Shown: positions 17,993-25,569 of the stretch, piece by piece
Numbering within the stretch: position 1 is the first letter of the stretch
How the letters are laid out: each line of letters opens with the position of its first letter
Origin: an uncultured Lachnospiraceae bacterium
Lineage (GTDB): Bacteria > Bacillota > Clostridia > Lachnospirales > Lachnospiraceae
Assembly (NCBI GenBank): GCA_947175035.1
Contig: CAMWLG010000038.1
Span: 1 to 33,896, forward strand
Reading direction: 5' to 3'
DNA length: 33,896 nucleotides
Program-made: the position numbers and the translations under genes
Notes under the pieces: generated by a model
Seen by the model: only the letters and a program-made list of their open reading frames with translations
What the model was told of the DNA's origin: nothing
Databases searched by the model: none

Positions 17993-18928
17993 CTAGTCTC
18001 CTTTCTTTGCCAGTCGAATTCTCGGGTCTATAATGCCATACAGGATGTCCACCACAAGCATAATGAGAATATACATTGCCGAGTAGATAAAGCTCAGGGA
18101 AATGACCACATTGTAATCATTGGACTGAATGGCATTCACCAACAGGCTTCCCACTCCGGGAATTGCAAAAATCTTCTCCACCACCAGGGAACCTGTCATC
18201 AAATCTACAACCAAAGGGGCGAGAACAGTGATAATGGGAATCAAGGCATTTCTCAGCGCATGTCGTATGATCAATGCTGAACCGGAGATTCCCTTGCTCT
18301 CCGCCAAAAGCATATAATCGCTCCCCAGCACCTCCAACATCTCGCTTCGGGTAAACCGGGCGATGGACGCCATGGTAAACATGGACAACGACAAACTGGG
18401 CAGCACGCTGGATCCGAATATGTCATTTTTGCTGAATAGCTGCGGGAACCACCCCAGCTTAAATCCCAGCGTATAACTCAAAGCCAGCGCAAACACATAA
18501 GAGGGAACCGACACACCGATAACGGATATCACGGTTGCAAGTGAATCCCAGATAGTATCATGCTTCAAAGCGGCAATTAATCCCAATATTAATCCTACCA
18601 AGGCTCCGATTCCCACGGCACAGCCTCCGATTCTGATGGATATGGGAAGTCTGGATTGTATCAACTGCGAGATCGGCGTGTTCTTGGAAATATTATAGCT
18701 CACACCCAAGTCGCCTCTCAGCATCCCCCCCACATATTTAAAGAACTGTGTCACGATAGGCTGATCCAAGCCATATTTGGCATAGAGCGCCTCCTTCTGA
18801 TCCACTGTCAGCTTCTCGTCATTAAAAGGTGAACCAGGCATCAGTTTCATCAGAATGAACAATACAAGCAGTATTGCAAGCAAGGTAAAAAATGAGGTTA
18901 AAACCCTTTTGAATATGTACTTCTTCAC
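17993..18928 (-). CDS. oppB: Oligopeptide ABC transporter permease OppB
   Basis: This 311-residue permease has a first helix at residues ~9-30, a periplasm-type loop with MPGSPFNDEKLT and GLDQPIVTQFFKYVGGMLRGDLGVSY, and five further helices. The EAA loop AESKGISGSALIIRHALRNALIPI is intact. It forms the channel with OppC. It lies 76 bases downstream of oppA, an interval holding the hairpin at 18952-18987, and is followed immediately by oppC. Confidence 0.94.
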   Translation of the reverse strand: MKKYIFKRVLTSFFTLLAILLVLFILMKLMPGSPFNDEKLTVDQKEALYAKYGLDQPIVTQFFKYVGGMLRGDLGVSYNISKNTPISQLIQSRLPISIRIGGCAVGIGALVGLILGLIAALKHDTIWDSLATVISVIGVSVPSYVFALALSYTLGFKLGWFPQLFSKNDIFGSSVLPSLSLSMFTMASIARFTRSEMLEVLGSDYMLLAESKGISGSALIIRHALRNALIPIITVLAPLVVDLMTGSLVVEKIFAIPGVGSLLVNAIQSNDYNVVISLSFIYSAMYILIMLVVDILYGIIDPRIRLAKKGD

Positions 18929-18951
18929 TTTTGGCCTCCTTGTTAGAAAAT

Positions 18952-18987
18952 TCAGGCCGCACTAAAGTTGTCCTCAGCACGGCCTGA
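18952..18987 (-). terminator. Intercistronic hairpin between oppA and oppB
   Basis: TCAGGCCG (18952-18959) is exactly complementary to CGGCCTGA (18980-18987), with a 20-nt loop. On the minus strand it follows the oppA stop and is succeeded by ATTTTC, too weak for full termination. Such hairpins commonly stabilise or over-express the binding-protein part of an ABC operon. Confidence 0.5.
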
Positions 18988-19004
18988 TCAATTGTTCACG
19001 GAAA

Positions 19005-20711
19005 TTATTTAGCTTTCACTGCACTCTTGTAAACACGGTTGAGCGCTACGGGATGGAACTCCACACCGGTAACACTGGAAGACATCATTTCCGCATTGCA
19101 CTGTGTATAGAGAGGATAGATTACCGCCTCATCCATCACCAGCTTCTCTGCGTCATACAGTCTTGCCCAACGACCCTCGGGATCTGTGCAGAGCGCACCT
19201 GTGGTACACTCAGCGATAATCGCATCATACTCGGCATTGCTCCACAGACCATAGTTATTGTTGTTGTCTGTAATCCACATGCCAAGATATGTCATAGGAT
19301 CGGCATAGTCGGGACCCCAACGGGTCAGACCCAGCTGGAAGTTGCCATTCTGCAGATCCTCAACTCTCTGCTTCTTGGGCTCCACCTTCAAGGTTACAGT
19401 CAAACCGGGAAGCGTGGTCTCCCACTGCTCTTTCAACACCTGTGCAACCTTCTGGGGCGCATCATCAGCATCCACCACCATCTCGAAGGACAATGTGCTG
19501 ACACCGAGCTCCTCAAGCCCTGTTGCCCAGTACTCAGCAGCCTGTGCGGTATCATACGCACATACATCAGAATATCTGCTCTGATCCCCTGCATAATCAG
19601 AACCGTCAGGACCTGCCGCAAAATCCATGGGAACCGCAGTGTAGGTTGCCTTGGAACCATCCTTCAACACATCATTTGTGATGGCGTCACGATCGATTGC
19701 CATCGTCATAGCCATACGAATATTCTCATTTGCAAGCTCAGGCACCGTCCCCATATTAGGGCTCACATACCACAGATAACCTGCACCAATGGTCGTGAAC
19801 TCAGGGTCATCTTTCACCTGATCAACCTGCTCGCCATTTACCAAAGTGGTATCCAGCTCACCTGTCTGGTAGCTCATCAACGCCTGCTGGGAATCCTGAA
19901 TTACCTGATAATTCAGACCTGGAAGCTGTACTCTGGCAGCATCATAATAATCCGGATTCTTGGTGAGATGGAATGCGGTTGCAGCGGGCTCATAAGAGTC
20001 CAGGATGAACGCGCCGTTAGAAAGCACCGTTTCAGGGCTGGTCGCAAACACATCACCACAAGAATTAAAGAATTCCTCATTGACAGGATAATATGTAGGG
20101 AAGTACATCAAGGACAGGAAATAGCTGACAGGAACATTCAGCTGAACCTCCAATGTCTTCTCGTCCACAGCGGTAACACCCAGCTCGCTCTTGTCCTTCT
20201 CGCCTGCAATGATCGCTTCAGCGTTTACCACCTGGCCAATATCGCTCAACATATAGGAATACTCGGAAGCAACTGCGGGATCTACCGCTCTCTGCCATGC
20301 AAACACAAAGTCTGCCGCCGTCACAGGCGTTCCATTACTCCAATTGGCATCCTGACGGATGTGGAAAGTATAAGTCTTACCATCCTCAGAAATCTCATAG
20401 GACTCGGCAAGGGCATTGACAGCCGTACCGTGAGCGTCCATCTGCATCAAACCATCCGTAAAGCACGCGATTACCTCAAAAGAAGTACCGTCTGTCGCCT
20501 GCTGAGGATCCAGGGACTCAACAGGGGTCTCAAGCATAACGTTCAAATCGGAACCGCCTGCCGATACAACTTGTCCGCCGTTCCCGTTGTTCTCCCCGGA
20601 ACCGGAAGACCCTTGGCTGTTGTTATTGTTGCCGGAACCGCCACAGCCAACAAGACCGACCATCATGGCAGCCGCAAGAACTACAGCCAAAACTGTGTTT
20701 CTCTTTTTCAT
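19005..20711 (-). CDS. oppA: Oligopeptide-binding lipoprotein OppA (SBP family 5)
   Basis: This 568-residue protein has a signal peptide ending in the lipobox LVGC (Cys23), followed by a flexible Gly/Ser/Asn-rich linker (~24-50). The mature part has family-5 segments: LDPQQATDGTSFEV, GLMQMD, the YTFHIRQDANWSNGTPVTAADFVFAWQRAVDP motif, and IRMAMTMAIDRDAI. It captures extracellular peptides and delivers them to OppBC. AAGGAGGAG precedes the start. It is the first gene of the opp operon, driven by a promoter near 20784-20812. Confidence 0.95.
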   Translation of the reverse strand: MKKRNTVLAVVLAAAMMVGLVGCGGSGNNNNSQGSSGSGENNGNGGQVVSAGGSDLNVMLETPVESLDPQQATDGTSFEVIACFTDGLMQMDAHGTAVNALAESYEISEDGKTYTFHIRQDANWSNGTPVTAADFVFAWQRAVDPAVASEYSYMLSDIGQVVNAEAIIAGEKDKSELGVTAVDEKTLEVQLNVPVSYFLSLMYFPTYYPVNEEFFNSCGDVFATSPETVLSNGAFILDSYEPAATAFHLTKNPDYYDAARVQLPGLNYQVIQDSQQALMSYQTGELDTTLVNGEQVDQVKDDPEFTTIGAGYLWYVSPNMGTVPELANENIRMAMTMAIDRDAITNDVLKDGSKATYTAVPMDFAAGPDGSDYAGDQSRYSDVCAYDTAQAAEYWATGLEELGVSTLSFEMVVDADDAPQKVAQVLKEQWETTLPGLTVTLKVEPKKQRVEDLQNGNFQLGLTRWGPDYADPMTYLGMWITDNNNNYGLWSNAEYDAIIAECTTGALCTDPEGRWARLYDAEKLVMDEAVIYPLYTQCNAEMMSSSVTGVEFHPVALNRVYKSAVKAK

Positions 20712-20783
20712 AATTTTCTCCTCCTTAACAAAAATAGACGCAACACGAGTATTATTGTATACCGTACTTTTGCGTTATAATGG

Positions 20784-20812
20784 AGTTTACCACATCACCA
20801 TGATAAAATCAA
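20784..20812 (-). promoter_or_regulatory. Probable promoter of the opp operon
   Basis: On the minus strand TTGATT (20812-20807), a 17-base spacer and TAAACT (20789-20784), 72 bases before the oppA ATG. It is back to back with the SRP RNA promoter. Another -10-like TATAAC lies just downstream. Confidence 0.4.
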
Positions 20813-20836
20813 GGGATTTTTGAATTTATCCAAGAC

Positions 20837-20865
20837 TTGACAATTAGCCAAGAAAACGCTACACT
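20837..20865 (+). promoter_or_regulatory. Promoter of the SRP RNA gene
   Basis: TTGACA (20837-20842), a 17-base spacer and TACACT (20860-20865). Transcription would begin near 20872, exactly where the terminal stem of the RNA begins. Confidence 0.75.
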
Positions 20866-20871
20866 ATAAAA

Positions 20872-21034
20872 GCCGTGCACGTCGGACACCTGCCTCCGAT
20901 GATGAAATTCGGTCTCACGCAATGGGAATCCGCGAACCGTGTCAGGTTGGGAACAAAGCAGCACTAAGCGGAATCTCTCATGTGCCGCGAGGCAACCGGG
21001 TGGAGTCGGAGGTAAGGGCCACGTGTACGGTTTT
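20872..21034 (+). ncRNA. ffs: Signal recognition particle RNA (4.5S/scRNA)
   Basis: The apical domain is recognisable: CCGTGTCAGGT, a GGAA tetraloop, AAAGCAGCACTAAGCGG, then TCTCATGTGCCGCGAGG, matching clostridial SRP RNA. The closing stem of the GGAA loop differs from the usual CC/GG but is still paired (UUG with CAA). The ends form a long terminal helix: GCCGTGCACGT (20872-20882) pairs with ACGTGTACGGT (21021-21031), and TGCCTCCGA pairs with TCGGAGGTA. A T-run follows the stem at 21031-21034. The RNA scaffolds Ffh and FtsY for co-translational membrane targeting. At about 163 nt it is longer than E. coli 4.5S (114 nt) and shorter than the ~265-nt Alu-containing form; no Alu-type 5' loops are seen. 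Confidence 0.88.
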
Positions 21035-21073
21035 GATATGTCTGAAACAACGAAAATAGAGGAAATGACAGAA

Positions 21074-21991
21074 ATGATGAAGATTTTACAAGACTGCTGC
21101 CTGTGTCCCCGGGACTGCCATGTAAACCGCCTTTCCGGTCAGGCTGGCCGTTGTGGTCAGACAGGAGTGCTCATAGCGGCGAGGGCTTCCTTGCATTTCT
21201 GGGAAGAACCCTGTATCTCCGGCACGAACGGCTCCGGCACGGTCTTCTTCTCCGGATGTAATTTGGGCTGTATCTACTGCCAAAATTATCACATTGCACA
21301 GGAATCCGCTGGAAGAGAAATCTCTGTGGGCAGACTTGCAGAAATCTTTCTGGAACTGCAGGAAAAAGGAGCCCACAATATTAATCTTGTGACTCCCACG
21401 CATTTTATTCCACAGATTGTGCAAGCCCTTGTAACTGCTAAGGATCAGGGGTTGGTCATTCCTATTGTCTACAACACTGGAAGCTATGAGAAGGCAGATT
21501 CCCTGCGCCTTTTGGACGGCCTGGTGGATATCTATCTCCCGGATTTAAAATATTACTCTTCCGAATTAAGCGCCCGCTTTTCCAACGCTCCTGACTACTT
21601 CCCAATCGCCACAGCAGCCATCGCGGAAATGTATCGCCAAACGGGATCGCCGGTATTTGACCAACAATCAGATTCCGCCAATACACCTCTTTTACGGCGG
21701 GGCGTCATCGTGCGACATCTACTTCTCCCCGGGCAAGTCAAGGATTCCAAGAAAATTTTGCGTTATCTTCATGACACCTACGGCGACAATATCTATATCA
21801 GCATTATGAGCCAGTACACCCCTTTGCCCCAAGCGAGCGCCATTCCCGAATTAAACCGCAGAGTCACCCCGGAGGAATATGACCGCTTACTACTTTTTGC
21901 GGAACGCATCGGCATCCGCAACGGATTCCGTCAGGAAGGCTCTGCCGCCGAGGAAAGTTTTATCCCCGAATTCGACGGACAGGGATTATAG
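21074..21991 (+). CDS. PflX-like radical-SAM protein (COG1313 type)
   Basis: This 305-residue protein begins with a Cys cluster, CCLCPRDCHVNR (Cys8, 9, 11, 15) plus GRCG (Cys27), followed by the radical-SAM motif CNLGCIYC (Cys62, 66, 69) and QNYHIAQ. This order is the hallmark of the uncharacterised pyruvate formate-lyase-activating-enzyme-like group. Activation of a glycyl-radical enzyme is often assumed; no substrate is known from the sequence. Starts at 21038, 21065, 21074 and 21077 are possible; AGAGGAA is best placed for 21074. The reading frame begins only ~40 bases after the SRP RNA and no separate promoter is visible, so read-through from that gene may express it. Confidence 0.85.
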   Translation: MMKILQDCCLCPRDCHVNRLSGQAGRCGQTGVLIAARASLHFWEEPCISGTNGSGTVFFSGCNLGCIYCQNYHIAQESAGREISVGRLAEIFLELQEKGAHNINLVTPTHFIPQIVQALVTAKDQGLVIPIVYNTGSYEKADSLRLLDGLVDIYLPDLKYYSSELSARFSNAPDYFPIATAAIAEMYRQTGSPVFDQQSDSANTPLLRRGVIVRHLLLPGQVKDSKKILRYLHDTYGDNIYISIMSQYTPLPQASAIPELNRRVTPEEYDRLLLFAERIGIRNGFRQEGSAAEESFIPEFDGQGL

Positions 21992-22004
21992 CTCCACAGG
22001 TTCA

Positions 22005-22037
22005 AATCCCAGTGGATATTAAATATCCACTGGGATT
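22005..22037. terminator. Near-perfect palindrome between convergent genes
   Basis: A 15-bp arm (22005-22019) is exactly complementary to 22023-22037 across three bases. It lies between the radical-SAM stop and the DUF6128-like gene, and contains the latter's TTA (stop) at 22019-22021. It looks like a bidirectional terminator or transcript-end hairpin, but neither side has a T-run. Confidence 0.5.
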
Positions 22038-23017
22038 AGATAGAATCCAAAATCTCCCTCCGACGCCGGTTCGGATTCGCACTCAAAACCCTCAAAACCA
22101 AACATGATCGCCGTTCTTTTCTCCTTGTCAAACAGATGTCCCGGCACTCCTATGTAGTAGCGCGCATTGCCGCGCTGAACCACCCTTGTAAGAATCAGAT
22201 AATGATGTGTATAGTATCCGTGCAGCAAAAAGCTATTGTTCACCAGCTTGTAAGACTGCCCGGACAATACGACAAAATCACTCAATCCGAAGGAGAGGTA
22301 TTCCCGCTCATCCGAAAACGGACAGGTATGGGGATAGATAGCGCATAATTGGCTCCATTTATCCTCCTTAAAAGCAGCCTGAATTCCATCCACGGCTTTT
22401 ATCTCCTGAGGCTGAAACCCGCTGACATCAGACTGTTTCGCTTCTGATTCCGGTTCAAATTCCAGGATGGATTCCTGACCTGTTTCAGGTTCTTGCATGA
22501 CCTCTGCACGAATTTCTGATTCCTGCTTTACTTCTGTATCAATTTCTAGTTCCCGCGTTACCTCCGCATCAAGTTCTGCTTCTTTCTTTACCTCTGCATC
22601 AAATTCCGCTTCGGGTTTTACCACAGAGTCCCGTGTTGACTGCGGTTTTCCCCACAGGCAGCGAATCTCTTTTCCTTCAGAAATGGGGATACGAATCCCC
22701 TGCAGCAGCTCATACCTCAACCCTTGTCCATCCAGACTATGGCTGTCCAATCCCTCCAAATAGGTCTTGATGCCCCCGTCCGCCAGCTGCAGCTTGCAGA
22801 GCTCCTGCTCCTGCCCGTCGCCGATCAACAGAAGCGGCCTTGTAAAATGATCCTTGCGATATAATCCGCTCACCTGCAGACTGATATTACATATGTCGCC
22901 CCGCCTCTCAAGCTTCACAAAGCCTGCTCCCCGACTGCGCTGCCCGTTTTCCATATAATCCAAGTATTTGATTTGGCGGTCATATTCCGCCACCCACCCG
23001 GTTTGTCCAGAATACAT
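22019..23017 (-). CDS. DUF6128-like protein with acidic repeat linker
   Basis: This 332-residue soluble protein resembles Lachnospiraceae proteins annotated with DUF6128; function is unknown. Residues ~1-130 form a beta-rich domain (YSGQTGWVAEYDRQIKYLDYMENGQRSRGAGFVKLE). Residues ~135-205 are an acidic linker built from ten-residue repeats of the type D-A-E-V-K-x-E-x-E-L. The conserved C-terminal domain (~215-332) contains WSQLCAIYPHTCPF, YLSFGLSDFVVL and YYIGVPGHLFDKEKR. The ATG at 23017 follows GGGGGG by about six bases and is preferred over an ATG seven codons upstream. The ribosome site lies inside one arm of a long inverted repeat (23025-23095). It follows the CdaR-type regulator on the same strand. 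Confidence 0.75.
   Translation of the reverse strand: MYSGQTGWVAEYDRQIKYLDYMENGQRSRGAGFVKLERRGDICNISLQVSGLYRKDHFTRPLLLIGDGQEQELCKLQLADGGIKTYLEGLDSHSLDGQGLRYELLQGIRIPISEGKEIRCLWGKPQSTRDSVVKPEAEFDAEVKKEAELDAEVTRELEIDTEVKQESEIRAEVMQEPETGQESILEFEPESEAKQSDVSGFQPQEIKAVDGIQAAFKEDKWSQLCAIYPHTCPFSDEREYLSFGLSDFVVLSGQSYKLVNNSFLLHGYYTHHYLILTRVVQRGNARYYIGVPGHLFDKEKRTAIMFGFEGFECESEPASEGDFGFYLIPVDI
22500..22619 (-). repeat. Four 30-base tandem repeats in the DUF6128-like gene
   Basis: Four consecutive 30-base units start at 22500, 22530, 22560 and 22590, each beginning ACYTCYGYA on the plus strand, and encode ten-residue acidic units. More diverged units continue toward 22441. Copy number is likely variable between strains. 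Confidence 0.75.
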
Positions 23018-23024
23018 AAAAATC

Positions 23025-23095
23025 CCCCCAATATACATTTAGCAACGATCCGGAACCATTCACAAAATGCTGCTACAATTAATATATATTGGGGG
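23025..23095 (-). promoter_or_regulatory. Inverted repeat able to mask the DUF6128-like ribosome site
   Basis: CCCCCAATATA (23025-23035) is exactly complementary to TATATTGGGGG (23085-23095), 49 bases apart. In the minus-strand transcript the downstream arm contains the GGGGG Shine-Dalgarno of the gene starting at 23017, and the upstream arm lies just after the regulator stop codon. Pairing would block ribosome entry. Confidence 0.45.
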
Positions 23096-23104
23096 AAGTC
23101 CTAT

Positions 23105-24190
23105 TTATTCCACATTTTCCAAATATTTCATATAATTTACTACCATCAAAGCGATCTTAAAGGTCAAAGCATCATCAAAACTGCGCAAATCCAGCCCTGT
23201 GACCTTTTGAATCTTTTCAATGCGGTACACCAGGGTATTGCGATGCACAAACAGCTGTCTTGAAGTCTCCGACACGTTGAGATTGTTCTCAAAGAACTTG
23301 TTCAGGGTATTTAAAGTCTCCTCGTCCAAATCGCTGGGAATGTCATCACCGAAAATCTCCTGAATGAATAATTTACATAAATTCACCGGAAGTTGGTAAA
23401 TCAATCGCCCGATTCCCAACGCGCTGTAGGCAGCCACATTTTTCTCCTCATAGAAAATCTTGCCCACGTTCAGCGCCATCTTGGCTTCCTTATAGGATTT
23501 GGACACATCCTTCAGCTCCTGCACCACCGTGCCATAAGCCACGCGCACGTTGGTCATCGCCTCCGCACTCATCATATCCACAATCGTGTTTGCCACATCC
23601 GCCAATGCCTTGGGACTATGATTGTCCGCCAGCGCCTTAATCAGAATCACATTCTCCTCATCCACCGATGTAATATAATCGCCTGCCTGAGCAGAAAACA
23701 TCCCTTTCAAAAGCTCTGTAGCGATTCCGTCTTTTTCCTGCTTGGTCTCCACCAGAAAGACCGCCCTGGGCATACTCGCCTCCACATGCAATTTTCTGGC
23801 GCGATTGTATATATCCACTAATAGCAGATTGTCCAACAAGAGATTCTGGAAAAAATTATTCTTGTCATACCGCTCTCTATAGGCAATGGACAGATTGCGC
23901 AGCTGACTGACCGCAATCCTTCCCACCATATATGCATCATCACTCATGCCCTTGGCCACAATCACATACAAAAGCTCTCCATTATTCAAAACCTTCATCA
24001 AGTGATTGTTACCAATGACCTGGCTGTCCGCGGGAGACTGTGCAAAACTGGTGATCAGCGATTCCTGTATATCCCCGTTCTCCGCTGTGCCCGCCACCAA
24101 TGCTCCTGTGGGTTCATACACGTTCAGATCCACCTTTGTGATCGCTTTCAACTCGTCAATACTGTTTTGTATTACCTGATTGGAAATCAT
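23105..24190 (-). CDS. CdaR/PucR-type transcriptional regulator
   Basis: This 361-residue protein has an N-terminal sugar-diacid-recognition-like domain (~1-115, IDELKAITKVDLNVYEPTGALVAGT), a middle GGDEF-like region (~135-270), and a C-terminal PucR-type helix-turn-helix (~300-358: LNTLNKFFENNLNVSETSRQLFVHRNTLVYRIEKIQKVTGLDLRSFDDAL). Such regulators activate catabolic genes in response to small acids or sugars; the ligand here is unknown. The ATG at 24190 follows GGAGG by four bases; an upstream in-frame ATG at 24226 falls within the terminator hairpin and is unlikely. The gene lies downstream of the sugar-ABC ATPase, from which it is separated by a strong terminator only nine bases ahead of its ribosome site. 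Confidence 0.85.
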   Translation of the reverse strand: MISNQVIQNSIDELKAITKVDLNVYEPTGALVAGTAENGDIQESLITSFAQSPADSQVIGNNHLMKVLNNGELLYVIVAKGMSDDAYMVGRIAVSQLRNLSIAYRERYDKNNFFQNLLLDNLLLVDIYNRARKLHVEASMPRAVFLVETKQEKDGIATELLKGMFSAQAGDYITSVDEENVILIKALADNHSPKALADVANTIVDMMSAEAMTNVRVAYGTVVQELKDVSKSYKEAKMALNVGKIFYEEKNVAAYSALGIGRLIYQLPVNLCKLFIQEIFGDDIPSDLDEETLNTLNKFFENNLNVSETSRQLFVHRNTLVYRIEKIQKVTGLDLRSFDDALTFKIALMVVNYMKYLENVE

Positions 24191-24201
24191 ATTTCCTCCA
24201 T

Positions 24202-24230
24202 AAAAAGAGGGTGCCGTCTCCAGCACCCTC
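24202..24230 (-). terminator. Terminator/attenuator between the ABC ATPase and regulator genes
   Basis: On the minus strand GAGGGTGC (24230-24223), an 8-nt loop and GCACCCTC (24214-24207) are followed by TTTTT (24206-24202). The T-run ends a few bases before the GGAGG of the regulator, so this is either a leaky terminator or a conditional attenuator. Confidence 0.8.
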
Positions 24231-24243
24231 GATTGATCGTCTG

Positions 24244-24260
24244 CATAGGAGCAACCTATG
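24244..24260 (-). promoter_or_regulatory. Small hairpin preceding the attenuator
   Basis: CATAGG (24244-24249) and CCTATG (24255-24260) pair around AGCAA. It lies between the ATPase stop and the terminator at 24202-24230. Confidence 0.35.
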
Positions 24261-24283
24261 TACCACGTTGCCCGTTATTGGGA

Positions 24284-25396
24284 CTAGTTGGTGATAATCT
24301 GCTCTGTCTCCTTGTCAAATACATGGATCTTCTCTACATCCAAAGCAAATCTTATAACATCACCAGGTCTTGCATTCGTGCGGGCATCTACCCTTGCAGT
24401 AATAGGGAAGTCGTCCAAATCAAAGTACAGATAAACTTCTGCACCAAGCAGCTCGTATACCTTAACGGTAGACTCAAACACGCTGTCAGGAGATGACTCG
24501 ATATGCATCTCGGAATCATATACATCCTCAGGACGGATACCGAAGGTTACAACTCTTCCATCATAACCGCCGTCAATCAGCTTCTTGGACTTAGCAGCGG
24601 GAAGAGGAATTACCTTTCCGCCAATTTCCAGACCTGCACTATCGCCGTTTACTCTAACGGTTGCATCCAGGAAGTTCATCTGAGGGGAACCCATGAATCC
24701 TGCAACGAACAGGTTCTGGGGCTTGTCATAAAGGTTCTGAGGAGTATCAATCTGCTGTACGATACCATCCTTCATAACAACGATTCTGGTACCAAGGGTC
24801 ATAGCCTCGGTCTGGTCATGGGTAACGTAGATGATGGTGGTACCCAGTCTTTGATGCAGCTTTGCAATCTCAATTCTCATCTGCACACGCAGCTTTGCAT
24901 CCAAGTTGGACAAAGGCTCATCCATCAGGAACACCTTGGGGTTACGCACGATTGCACGACCCATGGCAACACGCTGTCTCTGACCACCGGACAAAGCAGC
25001 GGGCTTACGGTCAAGGAGGGGAGTCAGGTCAAGCACCTTAGCTGCCTCTTTTACCATCTTGTCGATCTGATCCTTGGGAACCTTTCTCAGCTTCAAACCA
25101 AATGCCATATTGTCATATACAGACATATGGGGATACAGAGCATAGTTCTGGAATACCATTGCAATATCTCTGTCCTTGGGCTCTACATCATTTACAACTC
25201 TGTCACCAATCTTCAACTCTCCGGAAGAAATATCTTCCAGACCTGCAATCATACGAAGTGTAGTGGTCTTACCACATCCGGAAGGACCTACGAAAATAAT
25301 GAATTCCTGATCCGCAACTTCAAGGTTGAAATCCTTAACGGCCTCGAAGCCATTGGGATATACCTTGCATACATTCTTTAAAGATAAACTTGCCAT
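24284..25396 (-). CDS. Carbohydrate ABC transporter ATPase, MsmK/UgpC/MalK type
   Basis: This 370-residue ATPase has Walker A GPSGCGKTT, the signature LSGGQRQRVAMGRAI, Walker B VFLMDEPLSNLDAKLR and the H-loop THDQTEAMT. A C-terminal OB-type regulatory domain (~240-370) contains GIRPEDVYD. No permease or binding-protein gene is adjacent, which fits the shared, multi-transporter ATPase known as MsmK or UgpC in Firmicutes. It energises uptake of several sugars. AAAGGAG lies eight bases ahead of the ATG. The upstream region holds a 22-base-period direct repeat. The next gene on this strand is the CdaR-type regulator. Confidence 0.92.
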   Translation of the reverse strand: MASLSLKNVCKVYPNGFEAVKDFNLEVADQEFIIFVGPSGCGKTTTLRMIAGLEDISSGELKIGDRVVNDVEPKDRDIAMVFQNYALYPHMSVYDNMAFGLKLRKVPKDQIDKMVKEAAKVLDLTPLLDRKPAALSGGQRQRVAMGRAIVRNPKVFLMDEPLSNLDAKLRVQMRIEIAKLHQRLGTTIIYVTHDQTEAMTLGTRIVVMKDGIVQQIDTPQNLYDKPQNLFVAGFMGSPQMNFLDATVRVNGDSAGLEIGGKVIPLPAAKSKKLIDGGYDGRVVTFGIRPEDVYDSEMHIESSPDSVFESTVKVYELLGAEVYLYFDLDDFPITARVDARTNARPGDVIRFALDVEKIHVFDKETEQIITN

Positions 25397-25437
25397 TGGT
25401 ATAAGCTCCTTTCATGTGTATCTTTTTAATTAATCAA

Positions 25438-25485
25438 AGTATATCGGAATTATTTCACAAATTCTATACTACTATTTCACAAATT
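25438..25485 (-). promoter_or_regulatory. Upstream control region of the sugar-ABC ATPase: TATACT -10 and a 13-base direct repeat
   Basis: TATTTCACAAATT occurs at 25451-25463 and 25473-25485 on the plus strand, a period of 22 bases (two helical turns). TATACT (minus strand, 25443-25438) is a likely -10, with no good -35 at the usual distance; this suggests the repeats bind an activator or repressor. TTGTGA within the repeat equals a Rex or Crp-like half-site, but no facing half-site was found. Confidence 0.45.
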
Positions 25486-25569
25486 TTTTTAGCCAGATTG
25501 TAAAAATTGCTTATCAATCCACTGTGTTTCGGACATCCGTGACAAGTTACACAAAAAACTTGCCATTTC

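Noticed and set aside
19053..20780. A 575-residue open frame on the plus strand opposite oppA
   Set aside because: It mirrors a clear OppA gene, has His/Ile/Cys-rich composition typical of antisense frames, and has no recognisable domain.
21990..22020. GGTTCAAATCC, which resembles a tRNA T-loop, possible tRNA gene or attachment site
   Set aside because: No D-arm, anticodon arm or acceptor partner is found upstream; the bases belong to the palindrome at 22005-22037.
22500..22619. CRISPR-like array
   Set aside because: The 30-base units are contiguous, lack spacers and are in frame within a coding sequence.
25451..25485. Rex operator
   Set aside because: The two TTGTGA copies are direct rather than inverted, and no TCACAA partner at six-base spacing exists.
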